From positions 1 through 64,000 of the IMG/VR virus record IMGVR_UViG_3300045256_000058: a stretch of 64,000 nt of DNA, one strand, 5' to 3'. A program made the position numbers and the translations under genes. Below, piece after piece: positions 61,284 to 64,000 of the stretch. Position 1 is the stretch's first letter. Each line of letters opens with the position of its first letter. This DNA is from a virus. The notes beneath the pieces are model-generated. The model did no database searches, was not told where the DNA came from, and was given only the letters and a program-made list of their open reading frames with translations.

Positions 61284-62823
61284 AGATAAGTGTATTAATA
61301 GCTCTCGAAATACGAGGTGGTTTTGGTTTACCGTAGTATAGATTTTGCCAAGTCATAGGATTAGCAAGTTTGTTATAAGCTATAACACCAGCTCCGCCTA
61401 ATGCTGCTCCAGCACCAGCCCCTAATCCCGCAGCTAATGCAGCATTTCCAGCAGTATTTGTAATATTAGATGCCGTTTTTCCTAGTCGAGTTAAGTCACT
61501 ATTGTAAATTTCATATTGACGTAATCTTTGATAAGGGTCAGGAATAGCTGCAATAGTATTTAATCTCTCTTCATCGGCATCTCGTTGACTTGCTAGTGCT
61601 GATGCAGTTCCAGCTACACCCCCACCAACAGCACCAGCTAAAGCACCATACTTAAGCCCCTCTACATAAGGAGGTGCGGGCATTGGTCTTGGTACTTCAA
61701 ATCCAAAGTTAGCTGTGTCACCCATATAAGAAAAAGGAAGTATTCCACGAAGTTTAGTGGCAGCTTGACTACCTGTTCTAAGAATATTTCTAGTACCATC
61801 AACAATACTATCTACAGGTCTACTTGTTAAATTCTTTAAGTCCGCTTGTGCCCGTGCCTGTACATATGCAGCAGGATTAGCTCTAAACCCTTGCTGTAAT
61901 GCTTGTTGCTGCGCTTGTTGTTGTCTAAATGCTTGCGCTCTTTTTTGAACTTCAAGTGAACGGTCAGCTTTACGTTGTGCCCTACCAATATCTGCTACTG
62001 CTTGTTGACGTGCTAATTTTTGTTGTTCAGCTTCTTGTAATTTACCTAACTTATCATTAGTCTTTTCTAAGCTACCAAGTCTAGCATTTAAGTTTTCATC
62101 AGTACCCGGAATAAGAGTTTTAATTCCAGTAATACCACCATTAACTGTACCTGCAATAGTACCTGAGATACCTCCAAGTGTACCTCCAAGACCTTGACCA
62201 ATAATTCCACCTAAGCCAGGTAATACAGCTTCACCAGCTACGTGACCAATACCAGAACCAATTAAACTTCCAGCACCTCCACCAATAATAGCCCCAGTAC
62301 CTTTATCAATATAACCAGGAGCAGTTTCTAACACTCTCTTTGCTTTACCGATTGTGTCGTCCACATCCATCTTTCCGATAGATAGAACATCTTTTGCTTG
62401 ATTATATAGCCCAGGCTTCTTAATACCTATCGCACCTTGAGTAGCTCTTTGACGTAAAATTCGTTGTCTTAAGGGTTCATTTACTCCAGGTAAACCAGTA
62501 GCAGATGCTAACTGATTGATTTGTGAGGGATAATCTTTTCTAATAGCGTCAGTAACTAATCCTGCTCCAGTTCCAAGTAATGCACCAGCACCACTATTGG
62601 TCATTACTTTCAACAGTCTTTCGTCTACCGGAACTTCTCGATTATCATCTTGCTCTAATCCACCTTTGGCTAATCCAAGACTTCCTCCCAGTGCTGCTCC
62701 TGCAAGTGCCGGATTAAGAAACTGTGCAGTATCTTTTTTAGAGCCAAGAAAGTATCTTAGGTTTTGTTTTGTACTTTTGTTTTTATACAGGTCAAACTGT
62801 TTTGCTATAAGACTTTCTTTCAT
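61276..62823 (-). CDS. large glycine-zipper virion protein (ejection protein candidate)
   Basis: A 515-residue protein: helical N-terminus with DTAQF near 32-36, glycine zippers near 41-56 and 72-84, a third long zipper near 170-225 (GAIIGGGAGSLIGSGIGHVA), a Gln-rich helix (QQQALQQGFR near 300-312), then FSYMGDTANFGF near 355-366 followed at once by another zipper (GALAGAVGGGVAG). A final zipper lies near 455-490. The motif-then-zipper order appears twice, as if the protein were a fused array of the small ones. I infer an internal virion protein that inserts in host membranes. Confidence 0.6.
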   Translation of the reverse strand: MKESLIAKQFDLYKNKSTKQNLRYFLGSKKDTAQFLNPALAGAALGGSLGLAKGGLEQDDNREVPVDERLLKVMTNSGAGALLGTGAGLVTDAIRKDYPSQINQLASATGLPGVNEPLRQRILRQRATQGAIGIKKPGLYNQAKDVLSIGKMDVDDTIGKAKRVLETAPGYIDKGTGAIIGGGAGSLIGSGIGHVAGEAVLPGLGGIIGQGLGGTLGGISGTIAGTVNGGITGIKTLIPGTDENLNARLGSLEKTNDKLGKLQEAEQQKLARQQAVADIGRAQRKADRSLEVQKRAQAFRQQQAQQQALQQGFRANPAAYVQARAQADLKNLTSRPVDSIVDGTRNILRTGSQAATKLRGILPFSYMGDTANFGFEVPRPMPAPPYVEGLKYGALAGAVGGGVAGTASALASQRDADEERLNTIAAIPDPYQRLRQYEIYNSDLTRLGKTASNITNTAGNAALAAGLGAGAGAALGGAGVIAYNKLANPMTWQNLYYGKPKPPRISRAINTLIYG

Positions 62824-62866
62824 GATTAGTTTTCTATACTTAATATAAGTATACCGTTAGATTGAA

Positions 62867-64000
62867 TTAGACATATGGATAAGGAGGATAACCAGGATAG
62901 ACACTAGGAGCGGGTATAGTAGGTGTCGGAACTGTATCTTTTTTTCTCATTGAGTTAGCTAACATATTACCTCCAAGTAATACACCTCCAGCACCAGCAA
63001 TTGCGGCTCCCGCTTTTAGTAATCCATTATCAGATGAACCAAGTGTTCTTAATTTATTAATTAAATTAGCTCTACCCGCTTGCTCTACTACTTGTTCTCC
63101 CTTTTTGGCAGTAGATGCAGCTTTAGTTCCAACATTAGGTAAATTAGCTGGTATATCAACTGTTCTACCTGTACTTGGTACTTGTGCGGGTGTACCGTCT
63201 GGCATTGTAATGTTAATAGTCAAAGACTTATCTTGAGGAGTAGCTTTACCCCCAGTTTTTATACGTCCTTGTCTAGGTTGTCTTCTACTTGTTGTAGTTG
63301 GTTCTGGAGTTGAAATACTAGAAGCACCTGTAAGTGGGTCTTGTGTAGCAGTATAGTCAATATCAAATGCTGGTTGAGTAGCATTAGGGTCTACTGTTTG
63401 TTGTGTAATTTCACCATTAGTTGATTTAATAGATTTCTCTCCTACAGGTGGTAATCTATTAGGAGCATTAATAAATTCATCTAGCTTCTGTCCAGCATTA
63501 TCACGAAGTCTAGCTAATCGTTGTCCACCAATAGAAGCTAATTGCTTTAATCTATCTGGTGTTAATTGAGATTGAAGTAATTCAGTATCTTGTTTAGCCT
63601 TATCTAATAGATTTGTCTTGCCGTAAACATCATTACCTCCTTCATTATCAAGTAGTCTAATTACTCTACGAATTTTATCTCTACGAGTACGTAAACCAGC
63701 TTGCTTACCTGTAGGAGTGTATTGAATCTCTACAGGTGTTTTTGCTTTAATACCAGTAGGTGAATTATTATCTCTAGCACTAGGAGCAATGTAACTAGGA
63801 GCTACGCTTACTTTGGGATTTACTCCTCTTTGTACAGCGACATCTCTATCGTATATTTGACCTGATGCGATACGGTCAGCTTCTCTTTTATTTCTATCGG
63901 TAACAACTTCTTTAATACTATCTCCAAGACTTCCTTCTGGTAATGCTTCTTTAGTAGTTGGATTCTTACCAGCTAGTACATCAGTAGCAGGTCTAGCATT
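62867..64000 (-). CDS. virion-like protein, 5' end outside the window
   Basis: An open frame on the minus strand runs without a stop from the window edge (64000) to the stop at 62867, giving at least 377 residues. A shorter reading from a TTG at 63223 covers only the last 118 codons. The N-terminal visible part is Lys/Arg/Asp-rich and disordered-looking (IKEVVTDRNKREADRIA), the middle is a coiled-coil-like helix (LDKAKQDTELLQSQLTPDRL), and the end contains a glycine zipper (KAGAAIAGAGGVLLGGNML) and a Pro-rich tail. It belongs to the same internal-protein cluster. Confidence 0.6.
   Translation of the reverse strand, partial: NARPATDVLAGKNPTTKEALPEGSLGDSIKEVVTDRNKREADRIASGQIYDRDVAVQRGVNPKVSVAPSYIAPSARDNNSPTGIKAKTPVEIQYTPTGKQAGLRTRRDKIRRVIRLLDNEGGNDVYGKTNLLDKAKQDTELLQSQLTPDRLKQLASIGGQRLARLRDNAGQKLDEFINAPNRLPPVGEKSIKSTNGEITQQTVDPNATQPAFDIDYTATQDPLTGASSISTPEPTTTSRRQPRQGRIKTGGKATPQDKSLTINITMPDGTPAQVPSTGRTVDIPANLPNVGTKAASTAKKGEQVVEQAGRANLINKLRTLGSSDNGLLKAGAAIAGAGGVLLGGNMLANSMRKKDTVPTPTIPAPSVYPGYPPYPYV

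Noticed and set aside
1-64000. CRISPR array, integrase, transposase, group I intron or homing endonuclease
   Set aside because: I looked for regular spacers, DDE or tyrosine/serine recombinase motifs and GIY-YIG/HNH motifs and found none that I could support.

Overview
The window is one piece of a large, AT-rich tailed double-stranded DNA phage genome. It has a replication and nucleotide block, a tRNA and lysis-like block, and a long virion block holding portal, major capsid protein, scaffold candidate, tail tube, tail assembly chaperones, a 1,777-residue tape measure and adhesin-like tail proteins. The long tape measure, and the absence of any recognisable contractile sheath or baseplate wedge, point to a long flexible tail (siphovirus morphology). 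No large terminase, integrase, repressor or host gene is visible. The host cannot be read from the sequence. The gene content recalls large siphoviruses of filamentous cyanobacteria, but that is a weak inference.

Layout. Positions 1-12.8 kb run almost entirely on the plus strand: SLOG-fold protein, RecB/Cas4-like nuclease, primase, RepA-like helicase, RNA ligase, DNA polymerase I, a compact class I-like ribonucleotide reductase pair, ThyX and several small unknown genes. One virion-like gene (6944-7321) is inverted inside this block. Three intergenic inverted repeats (near 9.35, 10.26 and 12.82 kb) each end in a sigma70-like promoter. Positions 12.86-14.8 kb hold four tRNA genes (Leu-TAA, Thr-TGT, Lys-CTT, Lys-TTT), an irregular Met-CAT-like tRNA, a C39-type cysteine peptidase and an unlisted 54-residue two-helix membrane protein.

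From 15.4 kb to the right edge most genes are on the minus strand. Read in the direction of transcription from 64 kb they are: glycine-zipper internal-protein candidates (59.2-64 kb), scaffold candidate, a head protein, major capsid protein, terminator, head-tail connector genes, tail tube, a frameshifted tail chaperone pair, tape measure, tail tip/hub, then LamG, FN3 and discoidin-type adhesins, the portal and a RuvC-type resolvase. Short plus-strand islands (24.2-28.0, 28.2-28.7, 30.9-31.7 and 33.8-34.1 kb) interrupt this block, several behind a recurring TATAATA element.

How it works together: primase, helicase, polymerase and nuclease copy the genome; the reductase and ThyX supply dNTPs; RNA ligase plus tRNAs could counter host tRNA cleavage; RuvC would resolve branches before packaging; the head and tail genes build the particle. 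The most unusual signals are a short aromatic peptide motif (ANF / YFSY) recurring in many small virion-like proteins and the scaffold candidate, a family of glycine-zipper hairpin proteins that may enter the capsid and form an ejection channel, a small early-region paralogue of the scaffold N-terminus, a tRNA without a normal T-loop, and a -1 frameshift site in the tail chaperone gene.
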